A stretch of DNA of 24,742 nucleotides from Glomus cerebriforme (lineage: Eukaryota > Glomeromycota > Glomeromycetes > Glomerales > Glomeraceae). Position numbers and translations under genes: made by a program. The DNA is taken from contig QKYT01000083.1 in assembly GCA_003550305.1 (NCBI GenBank), positions 180,755 through 205,496 of the forward strand, in the 5' to 3' direction. Shown here piece after piece: positions 1 through 9,649 of the stretch. How positions within the stretch are numbered: position 1 is the stretch's first letter; every line of letters starts with the position of its first letter. The notes under the pieces are model-generated. The model made no database searches. It was not told the origin of the DNA and worked only from the letters and a program-made list of their open reading frames with translations.

Positions 1-284
1 AAAAAAAAATCTAATACAAGGGAATCGCCCATTTCCTTGTTTTAACTAAAAAAAAGTAAAATAAAATGTAAAAAGAATCATGAAGCTAAAAAAAAATAAA
101 GTCAAAAATATGTTCATAATCTTATCTGTGTAAGGAGTCTGTGATGAGACCATTCTGTTTATAATATAAGAGCATGATCTCATCATAAACTCCTCACATT
201 CTATAATAATAATAAAAAAAATATTAGTAAACATGATTATTATTTTATATATTTAAAACTAAAAAATATAACATTTACCTTGAT

Positions 285-327
285 TATACCAGATTTCATC
301 TAGATTCACAAAGAATCCTGACAAATA
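285..327 (+). repeat. 43-bp direct repeat, copy 1
   Basis: This 43-bp stretch (core agatttcatctagattcaca) recurs exactly at 625-667, 340 bp downstream in the same orientation. Copy 2 leads straight into the minisatellite. Copy 1 leads into another dispersed repeat (321-445). The two copies therefore look like pieces of a larger, rearranged repeat family. Confidence 0.9.
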
Positions 328-445
328 GAAGTATATTTGGAAAACCTTAAACATATATGTGTGTGAGCAAACCCATAAACTCAATAATAAAAAAAGCCAT
401 CATTGCAATTAAACAATAACTCACCTTTTGTCAAAATAAAATATC
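321..445 (+). repeat. dispersed repeat of about 120 bp, copy 1
   Basis: The stretch acaaatagaagtatatttgg and the roughly 100 bases after it (gtgagcaaacccataaactc, then cattgcaattaaacaataac) recur in diverged form at 1172-1286. Copy 1 carries an extra segment of about 11 bp (around aaaaccttaaac). The copies differ by scattered substitutions and small indels, so this is an old duplicated repeat. No coding capacity is seen. Confidence 0.8.
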
Positions 446-624
446 AGTTCATCTAAATAGAAAGTTTGTTTGACCATAACTTAACCACTTGCAAAGCATA
501 AAATCTAATTAATAATAATCTAGAAAAAAAAGAAAGATAAGGTTATCCTATGATCACTCAAATAAATGAATTATTAAATTACTAGGCTGATTTTAGAACA
601 CTCATTTACACTTACTTAGACACA

Positions 625-667
625 TATACCAGATTTCATCTAGATTCACAAAGAATCCTGACAAATA
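625..667 (+). repeat. 43-bp direct repeat, copy 2
   Basis: Exact second copy of 285-327. It directly abuts the minisatellite that starts at about 671. Confidence 0.9.
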
Positions 668-670
668 TAT

Positions 671-868
671 CCTACTTGTTCCTATCTGGTTACTATCCTA
701 TTATCCTATACATCCAGTTACTATTCTACCTGTCCAAATTACTATTCTACTTATCTGGTTACTATCTTACTATCCTATACATCCAGTTACTATTCTACTT
801 ATCTGGTTACTATCCTACTATCCTATGCATCCAGTTACTATTCTACCTGTCCAGTTACTATCCTATTC
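671..868 (+). repeat. minisatellite of about 48/69-bp units
   Basis: The sequence tatctggttactat recurs at 683, 752 and 800, so the unit is 69 bp and then 48 bp. The 21-bp difference is one extra internal sub-unit of the gttactattctac type. The strand is strongly pyrimidine-rich (ctatcc, ctattctac). The apparent open frame through it encodes only repeated Leu/Tyr-rich peptide and is a by-product of the repeat. Confidence 0.9.
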
Positions 869-970
869 AAAGTTGATTTTGTACAATTTGAACATTTATA
901 TTTTAAGAATGGTGCATCCAGATATAATATTATGCTGATCCAAATGACTACTGTGTTTATCTATAACTAA

Positions 971-1110
971 AATGCCGAGTACTGCCTTCAGGGAGTGAAT
1001 AAATATACTACTGTGTAGCGGAGGATATACCTCAATGATCGTGGCTCTACCATGCATCATCGCCTATTACATGAGTAAAAATTCCCCTTCCAGTTTAAAC
1101 AGCAGAGGGA
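971..1110. other. GC-richer island, unidentified
   Basis: A short island, less AT-rich than its flanks (gccgagtactgccttcaggg, then gtagcggaggatatacctca and gtggctctaccatgcatcat). I see no open frame, no tRNA cloverleaf, and no clear pol III box B. It may be a fragment of a repeat or a non-coding element. I do not recognise it. Confidence 0.3.
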
Positions 1111-1171
1111 CTTAAATCACCTACCTTATAATGTATTATAGAGCTAAAAGAATTATTATTCCAAGAAAGAA

Positions 1172-1286
1172 ACAAATAGAAGTATATTTGGAATATATGT
1201 GTATGAGCAGACCCATAAACTCAATTGTAAAAAAAAAGCCTTCATTACAATTAAACAATAACTCACCTTTTATTAGAATTAATATC
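1172..1286 (+). repeat. dispersed repeat of about 115 bp, copy 2
   Basis: Diverged partner of 321-445 in the same orientation. The open frame running through it (1131-1364) has lysine/asparagine-rich low-complexity composition and no recognisable motif, so I treat it as repeat sequence and not as a gene. Confidence 0.8.
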
Positions 1287-1289
1287 CAT

Positions 1290-2740
1290 CTTCTTATTTG
1301 CTTAAATAAAGAAAAAAAATTATTCCCATCGCCTTATTTAATAAAGTATAAAAAAAAATTATGATTAAATAATTCATAAGAATAAAAAAAATTATTTTTA
1401 AAAGGAATTGTTCAGAAGTATGGCATGCTGCCAACAGGAAATACACTTTATATATACCTCTCGTATGATACCGAATCTACTAAAATAGAATTATAGTATG
1501 ATCAAAAACCCAGAAGTAAAAAAAGGCAAGAAGACACTTAGAGAGAGAGCAAAAGTGGACATTTCTTTTCCATATTGTCACATCATTTTCTTTTATCCAT
1601 TATCTCCATTTTTTCATAATTTTTCTGTTTCTCTTTCCTTCTTTCCTGACAGTTTTCATATTTTTTTAGTATAAGTTAAGCCTTGACAATAAAATTTGTG
1701 TTTTAAAGTCAAAATGAAATTATTTTCACGTCAACCGAAGCTTGTGAAAGTTTTTAGCTTATTGAACAATTGCTTTCATAAAATATATAAATATGATCAA
1801 GATTGTTAAGAGATAATAAATGAATATGTTTTAATGGGAATTAATTTTTTTTTTAATGTCTTTTTATATCTTTTGAGAATAGTATAAAATATGACTCATT
1901 ATTTCTTGATCTTATCATAAAATTTGATATTTTGATGAAAGATACTTCAACGCAAATAATAATGCATTTTGACTAAAAATATGTTGATATTAATCTACCT
2001 CATCTGATGTAAGCACGATGTGCATGATATGCAACGAGGAGTAACTATATTATTTGCAATCTGAGTCATTATAAAAAAATGTTCAGCCTGATCCTATTTG
2101 ATTATGTGTGGGACATGATGTAATTCTTGGTAAATTTTGGCATATTGATGAATTAATATTATAAAGATTTTTATTGAGATCAAAATCACATGAAAAAAAA
2201 ATACACAAACTCCTTATTATGTATTATGTATTCATGTGATTTGATCACAAAAAAATCGACAGATTTGTATTACAAGATGAAATAATATTCAAGTCATCAA
2301 TACGTCACTTCTTTTGCATAGACAATTATTAACACTAAGTCACATTCATAATTTTTCTCACACTCTCAATCTCAAGATTAAAACTTTCAATAATATTTCA
2401 CTATTAATTTTGATATATATATATATATATTCGCTTCTCATCATGTTGCAAAATTTTATGAAGAAATTATTAATAATTATAAAAAACTTTATAAAACTAA
2501 AGAAGNTTGCGATGTAAAAATTTATGCTAGTGAAAAACCAAACATAAAAGAATATGTTCTTCATTTATACTAAAAATGTAATCTGAATCTTTTAAAAAAG
2601 GCTTTATTGCAAAATATTATATTGAAAAAAAGATAGTTGTTTTATTTTAAATTAAATTTATTTTTCTTATTGAATTATTTATTTAAAGATTCAAATTTTT
2701 ATTTTAAGTATTATTTTCCTTTTATGTAAAATTTAAGTTA
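1290..2740. other. AT-rich intergenic stretch
   Basis: No convincing gene. It contains poly-A/T tracts, a (TA)n run near 2412-2430, a short GA run near 1540, and one ambiguous base at 2506. The only structure noted is the imperfect inverted repeat at 2178-2246, listed separately. Confidence 0.6.
2178..2246. repeat. short imperfect inverted repeat
   Basis: gatcaaaatcacatgaa (2178-2194) is the reverse complement of ttcatgtgatttgatc (2231-2246) apart from one extra base, and the arms are separated by 36 bp. It could be a small hairpin or a remnant of a tiny MITE. I see no target duplication. Confidence 0.5.
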
Positions 2741-2746
2741 TAAATA

Positions 2747-3172
2747 TTATGGAAGTACTGATTTGACAAAAAAGTTTGGAAAATCTGATGTCTTTTGTGG
2801 AATTGCTACTTTTAATATGGATAAGAATTCCAGGTTGTTAATGATGGTTCGCAGGGTACGTTCTGCACTTTGGTCTCTTTTCAAAGTTTCCAACAATGCA
2901 GTGGAGGCACTATATATGGAAAAGCCCTCTGAAACTTCTTTATGCTCAGAAAATTCCTCCAAGAGAGTTGCAACTATGTTCATTGCTTTGAGCAGCTCTT
3001 TCGCTCAAAGTGATGAAGTCAAATAATATGCAATTAATACAATAATAGCATGAAGGTCCTGATACCAAAACTTCCTTAATCGTCTCGCCGTCTTAAGTTT
3101 ATCATTATTTTTATTACCAGTCTTGTCAACCCACCAGAGGAGTTCGATACAGTTGTAAAAAAGCTTGGAATG
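2747..3172 (-). pseudogene. degraded coding remnant, unknown protein
   Basis: On the minus strand one frame runs from about 3172 to 2747 with a single interruption, TGA at 3005-3007. The downstream half from the Met at 2983 is 78 codons with a natural protein composition (AMNIVATLLEEFSEHKEV, then STALLETLKRDQSAERTLR). The upstream half contains LRKFWYQDLHAIIVLIAYY, and the two halves read as one protein across the TGA. Further upstream the open frame shifts and soon meets more stops, and the foldback element at 3292-3664 lies just beyond. I do not recognise the family. The plus-strand frame at 2763-3026 is the antisense shadow of this one. A single genuine stop would make this a pseudogene. 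Alternatively, only the 78-codon downstream piece could be a short gene. Confidence 0.45.
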
Positions 3173-3291
3173 TCAGAATGATGAAGGTTCTTTACAAAGA
3201 CATTGGTGATTAACAGTGAGATGAATTCAGGAAGCGTAGTATTCCATCTTGCTCACAAATCAATGTTTCAAATGGACCCAGGATTTTTATT

Positions 3292-3664
3292 GGGGTATGG
3301 TACAAAATCCCGAAACTCAAAGTCCCGACAGGCCAAAATCCCGAAACTCAAAATCCCAAAATCCAAAATCCCGACAGGGTCAAAATCCCGACAGGTACGA
3401 AATCCCGAAAAATTGGCCCGCATTAAGCTTTAATGCTGCCCGGAATTATAANTCGTGATTTATTAAACTTCTGAAAAAAATCCCGAAACTTAATTCTGGG
3501 CGGCATTAAAGCTTAATGCGGGCCAATTTTTCGGGATTTCGTACCTGTCGGGATTTTGACCCTGTCAGGATTTTGAGTTTCAGGATTTTGACCCTGTCGG
3601 GATTTCGAGTTTCGGGATTTTGGCCTGTCGGGATTTTGAGTTTCGGGATTTTGGACGGCACCCC
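3292..3664. mobile_element. foldback (long inverted-repeat) element with internal repeats
   Basis: The left arm (3292-3447) and right arm (3491-3664) are reverse complements over most of their length, separated by a loop of about 43 nt that contains an n at 3452. Both ends carry ggggt/acccc. Each arm is built of short tandem units around aaatcccgaaactc and aaatcccgacagg, and the right arm has at least one unit more. The inner stem around cattaagctttaatg is itself nearly palindromic. ATT flanks both ends and may be a 3-bp target duplication, too short to be decisive; with the GGGG-type ends it would fit a PIF/Harbinger-like origin. The open frames across it on both strands (repeated Lys-Ile-Pro or Ser-Gly-Phe units) are products of the repeats. 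It has no coding capacity of its own. Confidence 0.85.
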
Positions 3665-3669
3665 ATTGA

Positions 3670-5000
3670 ATACATATAATGCACAAGCAGTTATTTCTTT
3701 TAGTTGATATAAGAAACAATAACTTTTGAAAACTTTTTTTATTATATTGTATTCTTTTCCTGGATAAAAAAAACAAGCATATGAAATATTAAGCACTCTA
3801 CTACAGCAAAGTAAAATGAAAATGATTTTAATGATATATTATAGAAGAATAAGAAAAATTCGAATTTCAAAAATTGCGATACATATATAGAGTTTTTACG
3901 GTGCAGTGACGATCTTTACAAACCATATTTGAACGATAAATCATTTTTTTCATTAGTTTTATAAAAGTTAATTTCTGTGGAGAAATTATGTTTTAAAACA
4001 AAAAAAAAAAGTCATAGATCCAAAAACCTAATCAATTTACCAGTAAAAACTAACTGAAAAATACTACAAATTCAGGTAGATTATCAGTAATTAGTGAATA
4101 ACTGAATTTTTTATTGCGGATAAAATATCCAGCATCATATATAAATGCACAGTAATAAAAATGATACGAATATTAATAATAAAAGAATTCTTCTTACGAT
4201 GTTAGAAAATTTTTAGAAAAATACCTTTATCACTTTTTAATCCACAATAAACTGAATTATGAAAATACCAAAGAGAATTCTTAAGATGTAAATAATGTTC
4301 TCACATTCTCAAATATTTTCTTTGCTAAAGAGTAGTAAAATGAATTACATTCTTAAATTTTTTTTTTGAAGACATAGACTAAATCGAATCGATAATGTGA
4401 TCATTTCTATGCTAAAAGAAAGATTTATATAAATAATTGATTATTTGATTATTGATATTTTCAGTTTCACAAGTTTCACATGACACGTAAAAGTATAAGC
4501 TATCATATGACTTAACACGTTTAATTTATTAAATTACATAAGGTAAATATTTATTTTTATTTTATTTATTTTATTTTAATTACCTACTACAACCTATCTC
4601 GTATAGCTGTATATACAGAATGGCCTCCCCTCCATATGCGCGCCACCTAAGTGACATAAGGTAAATATTTAAAACACCAATATAACTACAATAAATTATA
4701 TAATCAATCATAATAAAAAATAATTAATTTTCGTAATTCGGCCTATAATACAGCAGATTTTGACCCATTTTGGATACTAGAAATCATTAACGAATTATAA
4801 ATGAATCATGTAGTTCATGTAATAAATCATAGTGAAGTACTGTATAAACTATGACATCATTAATTTATTAATTTATTAATAGAGCTTATTTTTATAAACA
4901 TGTTTACATTGGCAACATTTTATTATATTTTCACCTTCGTCTTTTTTATTTATTATTTATTATCCATACATATCTTAAAAAACGTAAATAAAATGCGATA
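3670..5000. other. AT-rich intergenic stretch
   Basis: No gene seen. An 18-bp direct repeat, acataaggtaaatattta, occurs at 4536-4553 and 4654-4671. It brackets a GC-richer patch of about 100 bp (including cctcccctccatatgcgcgc). This could be chance or a small excision/insertion scar. Confidence 0.5.
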
Positions 5001-5003
5001 TCT

Positions 5004-5325
5004 ATTCAGAGCAGGGACCCGTAAAATTTTCGAAAGCAATTTTTCAAAAGAAATCAAATTTTTTACCCAAATCAAAATTTTTCACAATTTTAAAATAAAT
5101 CACATGAGAACGTTATTATTGGTTCTAGACAGATATTATCATGTGATTAACATTCGGCACTTTATATTCAGTTGGAAACCTGGAGTTCAAAATTCGACTC
5201 TTCATAACTCCAGCCAGAGTCACCTGACTCGAGCTTAATTCTGGTCAAAATCGAAATAAATCGAAATTTTTTGCAGCTCAAATCGAAATTTTCATTTCAA
5301 ATTTTTACGGGTCCCTGATTCAGAG
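5004..5325. mobile_element. hAT-type MITE with 8-bp target duplication
   Basis: The element runs 5012-5317 (306 bp). It begins CAGGGACCCGTAAAA and ends with the inverted equivalent TTTTACGGGTCCCTG. It is flanked by a perfect 8-bp direct duplication attcagag (5004-5011 and 5318-5325). Eight-base duplications and CAGGG-type ends are the hallmark of hAT transposons. The interior is AT-rich with repeated aaatcgaaatt motifs and no transposase, so it is non-autonomous. The open frame at 4900-5238 crosses its left boundary and is therefore not a gene. The element lies about 115 bp upstream of the CRN-type start codon at 5432. Confidence 0.93.
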
Positions 5326-5332
5326 TACATAT

Positions 5333-5367
5333 AGTACACGTGAGTACACGTGAGTACACGTGAGTAC
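5333..5367 (+). promoter_or_regulatory. three phased CACGTG boxes
   Basis: agtacacgtg repeats with a 10-bp period, placing palindromic CACGTG hexamers at 5337, 5347 and 5357. CACGTG is the E-box bound by many fungal bHLH proteins. The 10-bp spacing puts the sites on about the same face of the helix. They sit 70-95 bp upstream of the CRN-type start and 8 bp beyond the MITE target duplication. Whether they regulate anything is inference; it may simply be a short tandem repeat. Confidence 0.4.
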
Positions 5368-5431
5368 GTAATCAGAGTTCATGTACTCAATCACAGCTGC
5401 GTAATCATTTACATATATATATATATTTAGC

Positions 5432-8024
5432 ATGTCTTGCATTACCGACATTATGGTATTTTGTTATTTTCCTGATTCCCCGGAACCTCTCGTGATTACT
5501 ATCAAGCAAGAAGATGTTGTTTCCCAACTCAAGGACGCTATTAAAAAGCGAAAAAAAACGCGTTTGAAAATGTAGACCAAGATGATATTACACTTTGGAA
5601 GGTCGATATCCCTCTTGATAAACTGAAAGACATTAAAGCTGATACCGACGTCGAAAAAGAACTTAATGGTAAGAAGCTGAAGGCAACAAGTCTAGTTAGT
5701 AATTACTTTCCCAAAAAACCTTTGAATGAAAACATTCAAGTCATAATACAGATACCTGGTAAGATATTATGCGTGTTATCTTTTAATATATATATTTTTG
5801 TTAACGTGTATTTTTTTTTTACCCTTTTTTCGCTGACATTACAGCGAGAGAACCTCCTTTAAAGAGGGCATGTACAGAAGAAGGTAAATATTCACAGAAT
5901 AAAGAAGGTATATACTCAGAGTATTATCCGTAACTTGCAAAATCATTCTAATCAATCATTTCTTTAGAGCCATCGTGGACGCCTTCACCGAAAAAACAAA
6001 AGATCATGACGCGTATGTACACTTATTCCTTATTTTATTTCCCTTTATCCTTTTCATAGCAGAGACTAATCTCTTTTCGATTATTTTCGATTATTTTCAA
6101 TTATGTTAGAGGGAGCCGCTACTATCTTTGCAGACGAAAAAATACCAATTGGCTTAGATAGTTTTAAAGAGATAATGAATCGGGGTTCCACTATAATCGA
6201 CAAAACACTTCTCATTGCTGAATTCATTGAGTGTAATGCAGTAGTTTCTCTCGTTGTTCGGCCAAGATTTGGAAAAACAATTAATCTCACGATGCTTAGA
6301 GATTTTTTTTCGATTCCCATCCACCCAGATAATGAGAATTACCGTCGTGAAATATTCAAAAATACAAAAATTATGAAGGAGAGACCGGATTTTTTTGATG
6401 ATTATTTTTGCAAGTATCCGGTCATCTTTCTCTCTCTCAAGGTATGGTATTTTGCGTTTAGACTGCTACTGTGAACTGTTCTGTTGAACTGTTTATTGTA
6501 ACGTTCTCCAGGGCTATGAAAATTGTGAAACTTGGTTGAAGATGCAGGCCAAACTTCGTAAAAAATTGGCGGAACTGTACAAAGAGTATAGATGCGTTTA
6601 TGATGGACTCGACAATTATGAAAGGTCAAATTTCGATCAGATTCTTAATGGTGTCCCGAAGGATGAAATCATGGAAGATGCTCTCGTTGACCTTTCTAGG
6701 CATTTGAAAAACTATCATCAAAACAAGTGTATCGTCCTTATTGATGAATACGACCATCCTCTCGACATTGCTTACCGGTATAAATATTACAAAGAAGCTC
6801 GCGGTTTTTTGCTTCTCTGTTTGGAGCATTACTCAAGGTAAGCACTTATTTTAGATTATCCTCATAGAAATGACCTAACAAATGATTGGATTGACCAATG
6901 CAGAGCAATGACGAAAACTTAGAGAAAGCACTCCTTGTTGGTGTGTCACGCGTTGCTAAGTCAGGCTATTTATCGGGACTTAACAACTTGCAAGTATTCC
7001 CAATGTATGATGAAGAGTATGCAGAAAGTTTCGGATTCACTGAAGATGGGGTTTCTATCACCCTTCAACATAGCAACAATGGAGATCGGCTGGATGATAT
7101 CAGACAATGGTATGATGGCTACAGAGCTGGAAACGGTACTCATCTGTATAATCCATGGTCAATTAATACTTTTATCGTTAAGAAAACTTTGAAAGCACAC
7201 TGGATTGATACAGGTAAGCATTGCACTATTTGAATTCTGGTAGATGTTCAATGGTATCATTATAAACATTGGTTTTTTGATTACAATAGGGAGCACCACA
7301 ACGATCAAAAACTTGCTTTGGCGCTCATCTGAAAACTTTAAAGAAAAGTCGGTATCATTACTCAAAAATGAGGCAATTGATATAGAGATTATGGAAGATC
7401 TTGAATATGACTTGTTATCTCAAAATGTAGATGATGTACTGTGGACCTTACTCTATTATGCGGGCTACCTCATCATGGATAAAAATAATTATCTATACAT
7501 CCCAAACAATGAAGTTTTTACAGAATGGCGGGGGTGGTTGCAAAATAAGAAATCATTTAAACTAGACTCAATGTTAGATCTGTTGTTGCAAGGCAACCTC
7601 GCGAAATTTAAGGGGGAACTCCCAAAGATGATCATTGAAATTCTTTCATATCATGACGTTACAGACAAATTAGCAGAAGCTGGATATCACCTCTTCATGA
7701 TTGGCTTGTTTGCTCAGGCACAGTGGTCTTGAACGTTTTGACATAAAAATCGAACCAACAGAAAAGGCAATTTATAAGACAGGAGTAATATTAGTGATCA
7801 AGATAGTGAAAAAAAATGAAAAGAATAATGGTAATGACGAAGTGTCGCGCGAACTTCGGAACAAGGCTGAAGAGGGATTAAGACAGATACTAGAGAAATG
7901 CTACCGTTCCAGTATTCCTGAATTTACCGAAAAACTTATTGAGTGTGGAATTGCTTTTCAGGGAAAGCGGGCATATGTAGTTGGTGAAACTTTTCGTAAA
8001 ATGAATGGACAGTGGAAGTTATAA
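5432..8024 (+). pseudogene. CRN-type protein: header + AAA-ATPase-like + PD-(D/E)XK (broken)
   Basis: Seven exons: 5432-5758, 5845-5883, 5968-6012, 6110-6441, 6512-6837, 6906-7213 and 7290-8024. All introns are GT-AG and phase-consistent. Exon 1 encodes a ubiquitin-like CRN header (VITIKQEDVVSQLKDAIK, then LWKVDIP). Exons 2-3 encode a Lys/Pro/Ser-rich linker with a possible nuclear signal (PSPKKQK). Exons 4-7 match the AAA-ATPase-like family: P-loop-type RPRFGKT, Walker-B-type CIVLIDEYDHPL, the GVSRVAKSGYLSGLNN sensor region and WYDGYRAG. The C-terminus is the PD-(D/E)XK-like domain usually fused to it. Such proteins are discussed as effectors that act in nuclei. Lesions: an 8-A run at 5551-5558 breaks the header frame; the frame breaks again at about 7715-7724, with residues apparently missing between LFAQA and GLERFD; and the expected catalytic Glu of the ExK motif is Val (codon 7794-7796, in ILVIKIVK). 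The family assignment is firm; whether any product is made is uncertain. Confidence 0.85.
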
Positions 8025-8119
8025 TTATGTGATTTTTTTATCAATTATGTATCGTGGTTTGTATATCCTCATTTACTGTAATAATATAGTCTATTTAACG
8101 TTTACATATCGCAGAAAAT

Positions 8120-8125
8120 AATAAA
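8120..8125 (+). terminator. possible polyadenylation signal AATAAA
   Basis: AATAAA about 95 nt after the CRN-type stop at 8024. In such AT-rich DNA the hexamer is common, so the support is only positional. Confidence 0.25.
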
Positions 8126-8129
8126 TTAT

Positions 8130-8910
8130 TAGTTTGCCCATATTTCAAGCTTATGTGTACTCGGGTGAGAGTAGAGTTTGTATCTTAAATAGATAATTTT
8201 TTTTGCTTTGCTTTGTTTCGTAAAAATTGCATATTCCAGGATTATTAATATTTATCAGTCCAGATCCGGTTTCGTATACATAATAGCTTTATTGCACCGG
8301 ATAATAAAAACTTTTTCTTGGCAAAATTTCAGCCGGGGGACCCTATGATTTTTTTTTTCTTACTTTTTTCCAGATGTATCGCGGTATTTTTTTTGGATTT
8401 TCACTGCCTCGACTTTTCACACTTATGGGAAAAAAATTGCCAAGACTTTGATCGTTAACGGTTTTTGCCAGGAATTATGAACTAACTATATTATCTGACC
8501 ATGAATTATGCGAATTGCTACTTGACATTGCGCAAAAAAATTGGAGTTCCAGCATCAATGTGAATGCAAATATTGGTAGGGTGAGAGTTAAAACTTTTTC
8601 ACTATCAGGGTTTGTCTATGGGTGACATTAAATACGTAATTGCTAAAGTGCTTCGTGGATAATTTGGTGTACTGCGATGCATGTCACGAATCATAGTGAA
8701 AAAAAATTCTCGAAAATTAATGAAGTTCGCCATATCGGGCAGTGTTTTTTTAATCAATGCAATGCCTCGATAAAAATAAAGTTTTATTTATATACTGATC
8801 GCAATACATATATGCTAACATACTATCTACCACTCATAAAAGTGACGGTATGAATCAAGCTAGGTTTGCATTAACAAACGGCACTACCATATTGCACTAA
8901 TGAAAAAATA
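8130..8910. other. intergenic stretch
   Basis: No gene seen. A short inverted pair, cttggcaaaattt (8317-8329) and aaaaaattgccaag (8431-8444), encloses a patch with cagccgggggaccc. It could be a degraded small transposon, but the arms are short and no target duplication is visible. Confidence 0.5.
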
Positions 8911-8911
8911 T

Positions 8912-9649
8912 CTAGTCCCGCTCATCCGTTCCTCCGCCATAATTAATAGTAACATTGATCACATCCGCATTTTGCGAAAAAGAAGGGATAGTTGGGGACG
9001 GGTCTGGAGATGGGAAGTGTTTCGTTAGTTGATGGCGTCAACGGTCTTGGTGTTGTTTCGGATGAATTAGGGGTTGTAGGTTTTGGTATTCCCGACAGAC
9101 GAGCTCTTCTCGACACAGAGGAACTTGATCTTTCATGTGATAATGAGGATGACAAACTCGCCCTGCTTAGTCTCCTAACACTTTCACTGTGCTCTCGTTC
9201 AAAGGACAATTCTAGCGAATGAAAATAAATATGTTATTAATAATGAAAAGGTTCCCTCTCGAATAGTTTACCAGAAAAAAATACATACCTGGTTTTAGCC
9301 AGAACTTCGTTGAGAACTCCTCATAAATCTTCTCTCCGATTAAGCTCCTTTTGTTTCCAGTGTCTTCTCTATAATCTAAAAAATAATAAGTATATTGAAT
9401 AGATAGATTTTTCATAAAACTCAAGCAAGAACTACTTACCCTAAACGCCTTCGTAAGATTTGCGAACTTCTTGCAACAGTCCACGCTGGTGAAATAATTA
9501 GTATTTTCATGTTCGTTAATTTTTTCAGCAATATCATCCCAAAACAAGTGTTTCTTTTTATTCGGAGTAAGGTGAAACTCGGCGTTTCTCTATTTTCGTT
9601 CATCAATGAAAAAGCGAGACTGAGTATCACTCGACTCGATAGAAGACAT
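8912..9649 (-). pseudogene. Myb/SANT (MADF-like) DNA-binding protein, decayed
   Basis: Three exons on the minus strand: 9649-9440, 9375-9290/9289 and 9211-8912, with GT-AG introns. Exon 1 encodes the N-terminal helices of a trihelix/SANT-like domain (HLFWDDIAEKINEHENTNYF, then CCKKFANLTKAFR). Exon 2 adds SLIGEKIYEEFSTKFWLKP. Exon 3 is a Ser/Thr/Pro-rich tail (SRASLSSSLSHERSSSSVS). Such domains occur in transcription factors and as accessory proteins of some DNA transposons. Lesions: in-frame TAG at 9590-9592, 18 codons after the ATG; exon 1 ends in phase 0, but the coherent frame of exon 2 needs one more base at its acceptor (9376), as if one base was lost; and near 9005 the frame shifts, so the reading stops at 8943 although the alternative frame continues coherently (SQNADVINVTINYGG) to TAG at 8912. 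With three independent faults a pseudogene is most likely. Assembly error is the alternative. Confidence 0.8.

Noticed and set aside
676..876. 66-codon open frame on the plus strand
   Set aside because: It coincides with the minisatellite; the peptide is just the translated repeat.
971..1110. Possible tRNA or tRNA-derived SINE
   Set aside because: The island is GC-richer, but no box B (GTTCRANNC) and no cloverleaf could be found.
3203..3796. Several open frames on both strands with repeated Lys-Ile-Pro or Ser-Gly-Phe units
   Set aside because: They lie in the foldback element; the arms' tandem units produce open frames in several registers.
4900..5238. 112-codon plus-strand open frame with a hydrophobic start
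   Set aside because: It crosses the left end of the hAT MITE (5012), and its second half is transposon sequence.
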